The position numbers were made by a program, and so were the translations under genes. DNA of 64,000 nucleotides. It comes from Aricia agestis. Lineage: Eukaryota; Arthropoda; Insecta; Lepidoptera; Lycaenidae. Positions 1 through 10,840 of this stretch are shown in pieces. Location: assembly GCF_905147365.1 (NCBI RefSeq), contig NC_056406.1, positions 260,501-324,500 on the forward strand. The letters are read 5' to 3'. The notes under the pieces were generated by a model. The model was not told where the DNA came from. It ran no database searches and was given only the letters and a program-made list of their open reading frames with translations. How positions within the stretch are numbered: the first letter of the stretch is position 1; each line of letters opens with the position of its first letter.

Positions 1-637
1 TACCTCGACTGCTCATAGATCCCATCATCAGATCACCACTTTCGTAATTGTTATACAAAAGTTAGATTATATCCTATACAACAACACATGAATTTACAAA
101 TCGGTCCACAAACAGCAAAGCAATCATCAAACACATCAGCTTCGATGCAAAATATCACGAAAGGTACCACTAATTGAGTCATAATTTACCCATGGTATAA
201 TTATAATTGTGATGATGATGATTAATCAAATTGATATGTTGGCTTATGCTTTCAGTAGTTTAAGCAACGCAAAAATCCCCGAACATGTATCTATAGGGAT
301 TCAAAAGTTCTGTTGGGGACCTTCGGATCCAGGGTATAACCTGGTGTGAAATCTTACTTTTTGGTAGCATGTGCCTCGAATAATTTAAACAAATTAAAAT
401 TACTATATGTTTCCATACAAATTTCAAGGAGTCCCCTCGATTCCTCAAGGATCCCATCATCAGATCAATTCAGATCACCACTTTTGTAAACATGGTACCA
501 AATTCGAGTTAAACCCTATACAACACAAAAATAATTTAGAAAATCGGACCACAAACGGCTGAGTAATCGTTGAACATACAAAAAAAAAGATACATACAGC
601 CGAACGTATTACCTTCTCCTTTTTGGAAGTCGGTCAA
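1..637. repeat. Dispersed repeat family A, copy cut by window start
   Basis: This stretch is near-identical to 6809-7436 and partly to 51440-51643. It carries two related sub-blocks with CATCATCAGATCACCACT and ends in TTTTTGGAAGTCGGTCAA. It has no open coding frame. The family is probably the tail of a non-LTR element or a nonautonomous element; the class is not determined. Confidence 0.7.
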
Positions 638-3600
638 TAAAAATAATACACCTACTGCAATTGATTGTGTTTTCAGTAGTGCGTCATTAATGTCTAAGGG
701 AGGATTTCACCAATCACACAACTTCGTTTTATAAAACTTAGTTCTCATTAAACGCGTTCTTGCGGGGATATAAATCTCGTTTTGTTTCAAATGGAATTTA
801 TAATCTTCTCTTAACGATCTCTGATTAATAAATTTAAGTTTATGTGACGTCACGCGATGATTTTACATGGTTTTATTATTCTGGAGTCTAGTTACGTTTT
901 TTAGTCTACAAAAAAAGGCTTTTATGAAGTTTAATTGTGCAACATATTTTGGATGTTCTGAAGATAAAACTCGGATTTGCTGCTGTGAACGTTTTGTTGA
1001 TGAAATGCAATTTAGTGCTATAAAAACGTTTATAAGTTTAGAACCGATTTAGTGTACACTAAGCGCGTTCTATCTTTTTATCATCTTGGAGCCTTGTCAC
1101 GTTGTTTTTTTTTTTAAAATAAAATAGCAAGAAACGATAAATAAGCTAACCAAACGCATCTGTGAAAACTGTCATCTTAACAATTTTTTGACTATTTTTT
1201 CGATCTGTCAGGACTTAAATATGTTTTATGAGACCTTCGCTACATAGAGCAAAGTCCTTTAAGCCACTCTGACATTGGCAACTCACCGAGGCGGCCATTT
1301 TTAAAAGAAGAAGAAGAAGTTAAAACTCGAATATTTAGCGTTCAGAAGATAAAAATCGGATTTGCTGTGAACGAGTTTATAGAGTTTTTCTCTGTCTGTT
1401 TGTCTGTTTGTACAGGCTAATCTCTGAATCCGCTGGACCGATTTCAATGAAATTTGGCATGGTGATACCTTAATGCCTTACATCCCTGGTCAACATCTTA
1501 GATACTTTTTTTTAACCGACTTCCAAAAAAGGAGGAGTTAATGTTTACTTTGCTGTTTGTGGAATTTCATACCATTTGTATGCGACACAAATAAGTTGAA
1601 AAAATATATAAATTAAGATTTAAAATTAATATTTTTGTATCTAGATGAGTGTATCTAAAGGAAAAAATACAAATTAGGTTAAGAACTGATATTTTTTGTA
1701 TTCAGGTAAGCATTTTCAAAACATCGGTCGCAGCATGCGTCTTTAGTATATAGTACGTGAGATATGTAGCTAGGGTTGCCAACCATACTTTATAATAACG
1801 TATCCGACTGTATTCTTGATAACTATACTTTATACTTTACATACAAATAAGTAAAGTATGCAAAAATACTTTATTTTCAACCTTTACTCTAATGCCAACT
1901 CTCATTATTGGTACTTACGATTTACAATTGCTGAACGAAATAGAGCATCAATAAATTTAATTAAAAACTAATTGTTTAATTATTTAAATTAAAATGTTGA
2001 TTGTCAAACAAGCTTTGTAACATTTAACAGTAACAAAAAATTATTATTATTTTATTATGCTAAAAGCAAACAAATATACGTTTTTAAAAAAAATCTATAT
2101 ACATAAAACTCAAAGGTGACTGACTGACATGGTGATCTATCAACGCACAGCCCAAACCACTGGACCGATCGGGCTGAAATTTGGCATGCAGGTAGATATT
2201 ATGACGAAGGCATCCGTTAAGAAAGGATTTTGATCAATTCCACCTCCAAGGGGTTAAAATAGGGGATGAAAGTTTGTATATAATAATACTTCTTAACGCG
2301 ACCGAAGCCGCGGGCAAAAGCTCGTAAAAACATAAAATTTAAAAAACAAGTACTTTTTTTGTCCCTAATACTTTATTTTTTTCCTATCCAAACTTGTTTA
2401 TGCGTTTTTTTTTTGTCAAAAAAAGTAGGCAACCCTATATGTAGCACCCAATTTTTTCTGGCTTTAATTAGGAAGTTTAAATATATTTCAAAGGCTAAAA
2501 AAAGCCTTTCATTTGTCGATGCATTTAACATTTACTCTTACTTAAATAAATTCTCAACAAATGTAGAAAAAAAAATCGGTCTATTTTACACATTTTTGGA
2601 GATATTAAAACGTTTTAAAGTACTTAAAACTTATCATTTCACTAAAAATTAAATACGCACAATAAGTACGTGTAACACATTTTTCGTTACAAGTTACAAC
2701 CTTTAAATCCACCCAAACTCCTTTTATCTTGGTTACGATGAGCGTTAATCTGTAAAAACTTTGCAAAAATCTTATAGTTGTATTTAGCTTAGCAAAGCAA
2801 ACTTTATTTTTTTTTAATTGTGTTTTTGGTTAATTTTGAATGTAAACAATCGGATAAGAGTCATTAAATAACAGGAACCAGAAAAAAAAATATTTCTTGA
2901 TTGGTTTTATATGGTGAAATATTAATTTTTAATTAAGTAACTAAAAAATTAAAAGCATAAAAAATTTTTGGTAAACTTTGCAAGTTATAGTGTAAAAAAG
3001 AAAATTACACCTCAAAAACAAAAATCTATTCACTATTACAATTTTCGGAGGTTAAAACCGGCGCTCCACTACTCAGGAAAAGTGAAAATTAACAAATGCT
3101 TTATTTTAAACTAGACGTACCGCGCGGCTTCGCCCGCGTAAATTAGATATTTCACAGACAAATTAGTCCACAAAAAATATAGCCTATAGCCTTCCTCAAT
3201 AAATGGGCTATCTAACACTAAAAGAATTTTTCAAATCGGACCAGTAATTCCTGAGATTAGTGCGTTCAAAAAAGCTCTTTCAAAAAATTTCCCCCGTTTT
3301 TCCTGAGCGTTTAGTTCGAAAACGGATAAGAATTTGTAAAAACTGTATAGAATCTAATTTATAGAGAATTTAATAAGCTTGAATGTCGTCACAGAATATT
3401 TTTTGCTACAACGCATATTTTTTAGTTATTGACGAAAAATAAAAAAAATGACCTTTGTCCCCCCCCTCCGGCTCACCAACATACAAATTAAAAACCAGAT
3501 TATCCAGATAACTGTCAATCGATTTCATGCAGCCATGTTGCATGCACTGCGTTACACGACAGGTTATTCAACACTCACAGTCATGGACTGTGGTAAAACT

Positions 3601-4290
3601 GGCAGCAAAACCTACCGTGTAATGGATGCCTAACAGGGTAGAGTGGCCGGCAACGAAATTGACCACAGCTCTTAGCTCCTCCTATCTTTCCGAAACAAAT
3701 AAGCACCCGGACGGCGCGGCCGCGACCCGCGACCCGCGACCTCGAGCGGGGTCGCTCATTAGAGTCATTAGTCATTACAATGCACTATGTTAATTCAGTC
3801 CCCGCTCGTTGGCCAACACCTTGCGCAACAACATAACAACATAGTTACGAGTACACTCAACCGCCCTCGTCGTCGTGCCAGCGAGAGACCGGTGACTACT
3901 TCACATATAACCTGTGCTTGTAACGCGTATGTGCGTACTTAGCAACACCGAGGCTCGAGCACTGCATGTCGCGTCGTCGCGTCGTGGCGTCGCGTCGGGG
4001 CGATGGCGGACGGCGCGGCGGTCTCACCACCGTCCTCGTCCACCGCAGACCGCACCGATCTCACCACGCGCAGATTTTGAAATGTGTTATAAATTGGCAT
4101 TTTACTATGTTATTGGGACTGTCCGCACTGCGAATTATTATCATGCGGATTTTATTCGCGAAATTATCGCAAGTGAAGAGAACGAGAAGGCTGTAAATTA
4201 ATTTGCGTGTAACGTCATTTATACTCCGATAAGCGATGAGTCGAGACGAAATACATTTTTCAACCTCTTTATTATATTATTATTGTATCA
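638..4290. other. Intron sequence upstream of first visible exon
   Basis: This is AT-rich intron to about 3600. It holds degraded Helitron-like pieces at 1380-1500, 2120-2320 and 3108-3260 (TCTGTC runs, GGACCGATTTCAATGAAATTTGG-type blocks broken up, CGCGGGCAAAAGCT-like ends). A locally repeated block occurs at 923-1000 and 1317-1380. From about 3600 to 4210 the sequence becomes GC-rich and CpG-rich without a recognisable exon. It could be an internal promoter or regulatory island, but nothing more specific can be supported. Confidence 0.5.
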
Positions 4291-4295
4291 TGTAT

Positions 4296-4441
4296 CTTTT
4301 TAGGGTTCCGTAGCCAAATGGCAAAAAAACGGAACCCTTATAGATTCGTCATGTCTGTCTGTCTGTCTGTCCGTCCGTATGTCACAGCCACTTTTCTCCG
4401 AAACTATTGAAACTTGGTAAGTAGATGTAGTCTGTGAACCG
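4296..4441. repeat. Fragment of dispersed repeat family R
   Basis: The stretch starts AGGGTTCCGTAGCC and has ACGGAACCCT and runs of TCTG. It resembles one end of the repeat seen in full at 9576-10094 and in reverse at 24171-26052. It ends about 70 bases before a fus exon acceptor. Confidence 0.55.
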
Positions 4442-4512
4442 CATTAAGATTTTGATACAAAAATTGAAAAATTATTAAAAATGAGTGCCTGACCGTTTGT
4501 GGTGTGTTTCAG

Positions 4513-4595
4513 TTCGACGAATGGGTGCGGTCGCTGCAGGTGGACCCGCACTCGCCGCTCTTCCGGCTCGTCACCGACGGCCAGCCGCCGCTCAG
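4513..4595 (+). CDS. fus: fus exon A, region upstream of RRM1
   Basis: The exon is bounded by TTTCAG before 4513 and GTGAGT after 4595. It reads FDEWVRSLQV and continues to QPPLR, with the last Arg codon split AG|G across the next junction. This matches the conserved ESRP segment just after the N-terminal RNase H-like domain. It holds 27 codons plus 2 nt. It is the first fus exon visible here; upstream coding sequence must lie left of the window. Confidence 0.85.
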
Positions 4596-4640
4596 GTGAG
4601 TGTCCCGGCCCTGCCGGCCCCCTCACCCCTTTGCTGCATA

Positions 4641-4807
4641 AAGGAGTGAGCCCATTGAGACGGGCCGTGCCGGGGCTCAGCGTGCGGGGGCTCATCGCAA
4701 AAATCCGCCTCCATACAATTTGTATGGAATCCGCTCCCATACAAATTGTATGGAGGCGGATTTTTTGATGAGCCCCGGCACGGCCCGTCTCAGTGTGTTC
4801 ACTCCTT
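4641..4807. mobile_element. Hairpin MITE with TA flanks
   Basis: The two halves are reverse complements over about 75 bases: AAGGAGTGA, GAGACGGGCCGTGCCGGGG and CCTCCATACAATTTGTATGG each recur inverted. TA lies on both sides. The element starts 45 bases after the exon donor at 4596. Confidence 0.75.
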
Positions 4808-4809
4808 TA

Positions 4810-5610
4810 ATATACATCTCCGATTGCGGCAGTCGGTAGTCAGTGCAGTAATACTCGGCACGTTCCCCGAACCCCCGTCCCCCACTTAACGGGGCGCCTG
4901 CTTCCTTAGATTTTCTTCAGAACGGGGTGGCCGCTGGCCGGTATTGCGTATCGCACTTGTCTAAGCACAGAACAAGTTTACGGGGTAATTCGGAGGACGA
5001 GTATTTCAAATGTTAGGTAACCGGCTGGACCTCGGAACTCCAGAGAACAGCTGCCCTGCTCCTCGTCGGACGAGTGCGATCGACGACGAGCGATGCGCCT
5101 AGGTTTCCCGACCATTAAAAAGCGGCAATCGCGTCCCACGTTAGCCTATTTTTGTACGTCCGCGTTTTACAATGGGACGTATTAAATATTAATACGGGTC
5201 GGAAGGTCGCCGGAGCCGAACCCGCGATACCATCTGCCCCCACATCCGCCGCGCCTCATTACACTTGCTAACTCCCGCGCGCCCTCGTGCAGCCCGGGCG
5301 GCTGCTGCGGCGCTGTGCGGCGGCCCGGGCGGGTCGCGTCCGACGAGAGCCGTCCCTTTAAGACACTGCGCTGCGTTGAGACTCTCTCTCTCTACCGAAC
5401 CGGTGCCGCGGTGCGTGATGCGTCATGCGTGCTTCGCTTCGAAATGTTCCGAGTATATTATGTAGCGAAGCACGCACCGGGACGCGTTTCATGGTTTAAC
5501 CCTCGTCGGTCACGTGGGGTCTTCAAAAGCCCGGAGTTTGACATGACAAAAAACTTTGAAATTGCCCTTTTGTTTGAAAAAAGTTAAAGTAAGTTCCTAG
5601 GTAGGTACCT
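4810..5610. other. CpG-rich intron segment, no gene recognised
   Basis: GC-rich sequence, especially 5030-5460, contains open frames, but none has family resemblance or credible splice pairing with fus phases. It may be regulatory. No promoter element is clear enough to call. Confidence 0.4.
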
Positions 5611-5613
5611 AAG

Positions 5614-5750
5614 TATAGTCTGGCATAAAAGTGAAGAAATTAAAAAGTGGCAACATCGTAGTGTCATTCCTTTCAAATCAATCTAAGAAAAATGGGATGA
5701 CACTATGATGTTGCCACTTTTTAATTTCTTCACTTTTATTCCAGACTATA
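5614..5750. mobile_element. Foldback MITE (57-bp arms, TA-type)
   Basis: The left arm begins TATAGTCTGG and the right arm ends CCAGACTATA. The arms are near-perfect reverse complements over about 57 bases, including GTGAAGAAATTAAAAAGTGG. There is no coding content. Tc1/mariner-like nonautonomous origin is likely from the TA ends. Confidence 0.85.
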
Positions 5751-5946
5751 ATATAAGTCACTGAGGTAATAAGTACTACGTACTAGAGCCGCTATTGCAA
5801 ACAAAAAAAAACATATCGCACTTGAGGAATGAGCGGGGTGGGACTGGGAGGTGGGGCGGTGATTGCTATAGCTTATAGATCAGTACCGCAGAAGTGACAC
5901 AGTTTTGTGCCTACATTCGAATGAATGCAGAATCTATTTAGAGTAA

Positions 5947-6507
5947 TAGTTGAGGAGGGGAAGAGGGGATTTCAGGATAAGCTCGAGCGTGTCAGATTAA
6001 GCTTTTATAGGCTTCCGACATGTGTCTAGTTATCATGGTATAGAAATCAGATTTGTCACATGGTAGGTTGATTTTTTTTTAAATAATGAAATGTCATCGG
6101 ATCTGTCAGATTAAGATAGGGGATGTTTAGTATACCTACCCCAAAGAAGCTTCCATATAAAGCACTGACGATTCAAAGGTTAGGTAAGCCTGTAGGGACA
6201 TTTTAAAATATAAAAAATTAAGCTTCATATTTTCCTAACTAAGCTTCGCAGATATTTTATTTTGCACTAAACTGAATGATTTAGTCCTTGTTCTCTAAAA
6301 TATATTTATAATTAACCTAAATTTAAAGCAATGTTCTGTATAAATTTTCTTTTTCAAAACTTTACAATGTCTGCAGTTTCTGAACCCACCGCTAAAATAA
6401 AAAACGCTCTTATTATTTTTTTACCAGTTTTACCTAATGTAAAAAACCTACTAGGTCTCCATGACGCTCGAGTGACTACAAAATTAGCACCTTCCCCTCC
6501 CCTACTA
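5947..6507. mobile_element. Harbinger-like MITE with TAA duplication
   Basis: Terminal repeats read TAGTTGAGGAGGGGAAG at the left and, inverted, TAGTAGGGGAGGGGAAG at the right. TAA flanks it at 5944-5946 and 6508-6510. The uninterrupted sequence is seen at the homologous site near 27740 as GAGTAAGTGG, which confirms that this is an insertion. No transposase is present. Confidence 0.75.
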
Positions 6508-6520
6508 TAAGTGGATAAAA

Positions 6521-7437
6521 TAATTATTATTTTATCCACTACAAGATAAGGTTTTATGCGTAAATAACCACTACGAACGTTAACTATTCACATTATGTTA
6601 CTGTAAGCGAAATTGTGGTAAATGCTTGCAGTTATCTAAGCGATGCTGCAATTTCCAAATTTTTATCTTTAAAGGTTCATGAGTTCTGTTCAGTGTCTCT
6701 GGCTCCAGGGACACCTTCGTATGAAATTTCACTTATTTGTAACATATGTTTAAGTTATTAGAAACAACTTCCTAACCACAATGTGTGTTTTAATAAATTT
6801 CAAGGATTTACCTCGACTGCTCATAGATCCCATCATCAGATCACCACTTTCGTAATTGTTATACAAAATTTAGATTACATGCTATACAACAACACATGAA
6901 TTTCAAAAATCGGTCCACAAACACCGAAACAATCATCAAAAACATCAGCATCGATGCAAAATATCACGAAAAGTACCACTAATTGGGTCATAATTTGATG
7001 ACCCATGGTATAATTATAATTGTGATGATGATGATTAATCAAATTGATATATTGGCTTATGCTTACAGTGGTTTAAACAACGCAAAAGTCCCCGAACATA
7101 TATCTATAGGGATTCAAAAGTTCTGTTGGGTACCTTCGAATCCAAGGTATAACCTGGTGTGAAGTCTTACTTTTTGGTAGCATATGCCTCGAATACATCA
7201 GAAAAAATTGAAATCACCATATGTTTCCATACAAATTTCAAGGAGTCCCCTCGATTCCTCAAGGATCCCATCATCAGATTACCACTTTTGTGAACATGGT
7301 ATCAAATTCGAGTTAAACTCTATACAACACAAAAAGAATTTTGAAAATCGGACCACAAACGGCTGAGTAATCGTTGAACATACAAAAAATAGATACATAC
7401 AGCCGAACGTATTACCTACTCATTTTTGGAAGTCGGC
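6521..7437. repeat. Dispersed repeat family A, longest copy
   Basis: The left part (ACAAGATAAGG, TTATGCGTAAATAACCACTA) matches 51176-51430, and the right part (from 6809) matches 1-637. It ends TTTTTGGAAGTCGGCC. It interrupts the P-like copy, so it is younger than that copy. Confidence 0.7.
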
Positions 7438-7599
7438 CAAAAATTAAAAATTACTTTTTTATAAAATTTATAATTAAGTAAGTATATCCTCCATAGTCCA
7501 CTATAGCCAATTATCTTATTTAAATTATGTACTTAAATATTTTCAAATATAATAATAAAATTATTATAATGTTCACATGTTACATACGTAATATATATG

Positions 7600-8400
7600 T
7601 ATAGCCTATACTCGATAAATTAGCTATCTAACACTGAAATAAGTTTCTAAATCGGACCAGTAGTTCCTGAGATAAGTGCGTTCAAGCAAACATACTCTTC
7701 AGGTTTATAATATTAAGTATAGATTTTTTTCAATTTTCGCTTGACAAACTCGAGTCTCGATCTAAAGACTCGAAAAAGTACCAATGACAGAATCATTATA
7801 GGCTCATAAGTCATAAACTCATAACCATGGGACGATGTATGGTATAATAATATGGTAGTGATGATGATGATGATGATGAATGTAATTTGCATAGTAGTAT
7901 ATGCTTTCCGTTCTTAAAACAACGCCGAAACTCCCAAACTTGTATACCTCGGTGCAAAATCCTAAATTGTTGGTAGCATATGCTTAGAATACTTCTCACG
8001 AAACCGAAGTCACCACATGTTTCCATATATATTTTTGAGTTCCCTCGATTACTTATGCATCCATCATCAGATCACCACTTTTGTGCATATAATACCAAAT
8101 TGGGATGATACCCTATATACCAAAAGAAAAATTTTGAAAATCGGTTAACAAACGGCGGAGTAATCGTCGAACATAAGAAAACGAACATAACACCTCCCCC
8201 ATTTTGAAAGTCGGTAAAAATTGTAGCTTATGTGTTATTCTGATGTGTAAGCTATATTATTGTAAAGTTTCATTAAAATCCGTTCAGTAGTTTTTGCGTG
8301 AAAGAGTAACAAACATCCATACATCCACACATCCATACATCCATACATCCAAACAAACTTTCGCCTTTATAATATTAGTAGGATAATATTAGGTAGGATA
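7600..8400. repeat. Helitron-like and family A fragments
   Basis: At 7600-7720 there is a Helitron-type block (AGCTATCTAACACTGAA, CGGACCAGTAGTTCCTGAGA). At 8037-8216 there is a diverged family A end (GAAAGTCGGT). At 8270-8395 there is a CATACATC microsatellite followed by TTTATAATATTAGTAGG. No gene is seen. Confidence 0.5.
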
Positions 8401-8416
8401 CTAGCTCCGTCTAATA

Positions 8417-8742
8417 AGGCGCTTTGCAGACGACGGGGGCCGGGGCGGGGCGGACCGGTCAATTTCGCTGCGTACGCCCGTCGATGTCTGCGGCTGTCCA
8501 CGCTATCTATGGTCCACGCCGCCGCTTACACAAAGCATACGCAGTCTGCGTTACTGCATATTGTAAACTGGTTTGTGTGATCCACGGCGGGCAGCCGCGG
8601 ACATGCGCCACCAGTGCCCGCCAGGCACCGGTGGCGTGGTCTTTTTGCTCGCCGTGTGCGTTGGAAATATAGGATTCCCTTTATGCTATAGTTCGCGGCG
8701 AAATTGACCGGCCCGCCCCGCCCCGTCGTCTGCAAAGCGCCT
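8417..8742. mobile_element. GC-rich MITE with about 45-bp inverted ends
   Basis: The left end AGGCGCTTTGCAGACGACGG recurs inverted at the right end, followed on both sides by GGGGCGGG-like and CGGTCAATTTCGC blocks. It sits 82 bases upstream of fus exon B. The central part has no recognisable gene. Confidence 0.8.
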
Positions 8743-8824
8743 AATATATAACTATTAGATTAATAATAATCCAATTCATCAAATTCGAGCAATCGGCTAT
8801 ATCGTCGGTGTGTATGTGTTCCAG

Positions 8825-9012
8825 GCAATGCCTGCACCCGGAGGCGTGCGGCAAGGACATCATGCTGCCCACGTACTACGCGCGTTTCCACGACCTGCGC
8901 AAGGAGTTCGTGCGCGCCTACACGCTGCGCGCCGTGACGCCGCGCGCGCCGCCCGCGCCCCCCGCGCCGCCGCCGCCCGACCACCCCGCCGCGCTCCACG
9001 ACATGCTCGACT
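8825..9012 (+). CDS. fus: fus exon B
   Basis: It is preceded by GTGTTCCAG and followed by a T|GTATCC donor. In the frame set by exon A it reads QCLHPEACGKDIMLPTYY, then DLRKEF, then a proline/alanine-rich stretch and HDMLD. The Cys-Leu-His-Pro-Glu-Ala block and DLRKEF are hallmarks of ESRP proteins. It is 188 nt, with phase 2 in and phase 1 out. The donor is weak (GTATCC), but the join to the next exon gives YLGISPYVG, as expected for the family. Confidence 0.9.
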
Positions 9013-9575
9013 GTATCCTTTACTCGCTAGTCGCTACTGACCACTCGTTGCTATTTTCTACGCCCTGTTTGTTACACCACTGTCTACTACCAATACCAAT
9101 TGTATAATAAGTATAATATTATAATAGTTGCTACTAGTTACTACTCGGAAGACCGCGGTTCCGCGGGGACCCCTGACGATGAGACTAGTGTTGTTGAGGA
9201 GTGAGGACGCTCGAGATCGCCGTCTCGCGACCGCCCGCGCCGCGCCGCCGTGGTGAGTCACCACGACACCAGTCACCACTGGTGACTGGTATCTCGGTAG
9301 TTGGTGGTCATATTGTGCACTCGCTAAAGTTTTGAGTACGTACCATGTACAAGCATGTACCAACCATAGGAGCAGCCGATGTCCAACGTATTACGGCCGG
9401 GCCACACCGTGTGAAGTGGCGGTTTTTATCACGAGACGGCAAGACTGTTGGCCGGCGCCGTACTGGTGTCTGGTACAAGTGGTAGACGGTAGTGTTACAC
9501 GGTGTGGCACTCGGAGACTGCCGCGGTAAAGCTATTACATAGCATTTTTATCGACTTATGCTATTAAAATAAATA

Positions 9576-10094
9576 ATCGGCCAAGTGCGAGTCGGACTCG
9601 CGCACGTAGGGTTCCGTACCGCGAAAGTAGGCAAAAAATGTGTTTTTTGTATAGGAGCGGGAGCCCCCTTAAATATTAATTTAAATTTTATTATTAATTA
9701 TTAAAGTACCTACACATACATATAATTGAGGATTTTGTGAATTTCAAGTGCCTACTTGCTACCTACCATTACTGAGATAGAACAAAAAAAGCCAAAAAAC
9801 ACATTTGTTGTATGGGAGGCCCCCTTAATTTTTAATTTTATTAAATAAATTATAAAATTAAAAATTAAGGGGGGCGACGACTAAATTTTAGTCGTTATAG
9901 CGGCAATAGAAATACACAATCTGTGAAAATTTCAGAAGTCTAGCTATAGCGGTTTTTGAGATACTTACAAGTTACAGCCTGGAGACAGACAGACGGACAG
10001 ACAGACAGACAGACAGACGGACAGACAGACGGACAGACAACGAAGTCTCAGTAATAAATAGGGTCCCGTTTTTACCCTTCGGGTACGGGACCCT
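9576..10094. repeat. Dispersed repeat family R, full-length copy
   Basis: It starts ATCGGCCAAGTGCGAGTC and GTAGGGTTCCGTACC, has AT-rich middle blocks, a GACAGACAGACGGACA run at 9985-10040, and ends ACGGGACCCTG. Related copies are at 4296, 20636, 24171-26052 and, as arms of a palindrome, 35500-36180. It is a common lepidopteran-style repeat; I cannot name the class. Confidence 0.6.
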
Positions 10095-10194
10095 GAAAAC
10101 GCCCTGGGCGGTCGTCTAGCGTCCACCCCGCGAGTCACAACGCCGCGCCGCCAGAGGGTGAAGTGTAAACAGTAGTATTTCCTTATCGCCGCAG

Positions 10195-10284
10195 ATCTAG
10201 GTATAAGCCCGTACGTGGGCGACAGCCTCTACGCCACCGAGGTGAAGGACATGGCCAGCATCATACAGCGGATCATCGAGGACG
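10195..10284 (+). CDS. fus: fus exon C
   Basis: The acceptor is TCGCCGCAG and the donor GTGAGTG. With the T from exon B it reads YLGISPYVGDSLYATEVKDM and continues to IIEDG, the Gly codon being split G|GC. It is 90 nt. It corresponds to the helical ESRP segment between the N-terminal domain and RRM1. Confidence 0.9.
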
Positions 10285-10675
10285 GTGAGTGTGGGCCCGA
10301 CGGCCGACTATCTGTAGAGTGTAGTGTATGTTGAGTGCGCGTAGCTACCAGGGCCGTCTCAAGCCCATGTGGCGCCCGTGTGCAAATATTACCCTAGCGC
10401 CTCTTGCAAGCGCGCGGTCAAAATCAAATGGGTACCAGTGCCGGTCCCAGTCAAACTTTCAGTTGGTGCGAAAACCAAAAGCGGCGCCCATCTAAATAAA
10501 AATTAGAAGGGCGCCACTTTTCGCGCACAAAGGGTTAAAGCAAAGATAGGCAAAAAACTATTCATCTGAGAATTTCAAATCTCTAGCATAGAGAATGATG
10601 AATGCCATCTAACACCTGTCTATGACCAGAATAAATATGAGGTGAGCCCATAAAGTTAATATTCCGCTAGGTATA

Positions 10676-10830
10676 TGTCATATATTATTATCTTACCTAA
10701 CTTTACATTATCTGTGAACTATTGTGTCACCCATAGACGTTACCATGGAGTTATTGTTGTTATGTTACTTTGTAAATATTATTGCAAATAAAACTACATG
10801 AATTAACATTGTATATTTTAATACACAATA
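10676..10830 (+). repeat. 5' LTR of Ty3/gypsy element
   Basis: This 155-bp repeat starts TGTCATATATT and ends ACACAATA. It is base-for-base identical by eye to 14911-15065. It has a polyadenylation hexamer (AATAAA) in its second half. GTATA flanks the element at 10671-10675 and 15066-15070, a 5-bp target duplication. Confidence 0.95.
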
Positions 10831-10840
10831 TCTGGCGACG

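Larger units (their letters stand above)
5759..7600 (-). mobile_element. P-like element copy, truncated and interrupted
   Basis: The sequence from 5759 starts CACTGAGGTAATAAG and then GTACTACGTACTAGA. It matches, in reverse, the right end of the element at 27140-28305. Homology runs over 5759-5946, resumes at about 6508-6520 and again at 7438-7600 (block TCCACTATAGC). The gaps are a Harbinger-like MITE at 5947-6507 and a family A repeat at about 6521-7437. The far terminus and the THAP exon are missing; after 7600 another repeat takes over. Confidence 0.75.

Noticed and set aside
3914..4201. Open frames in the GC-rich block before exon A
   Set aside because: Overlapping frames in a CpG-rich segment, arginine-rich, no family resemblance, no splice pairing with fus.
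9980..10040. CRISPR-like regular repeats (GACAGACA runs)
   Set aside because: Simple tandem microsatellite within a dispersed repeat; no spacers, and the genome is an insect's.
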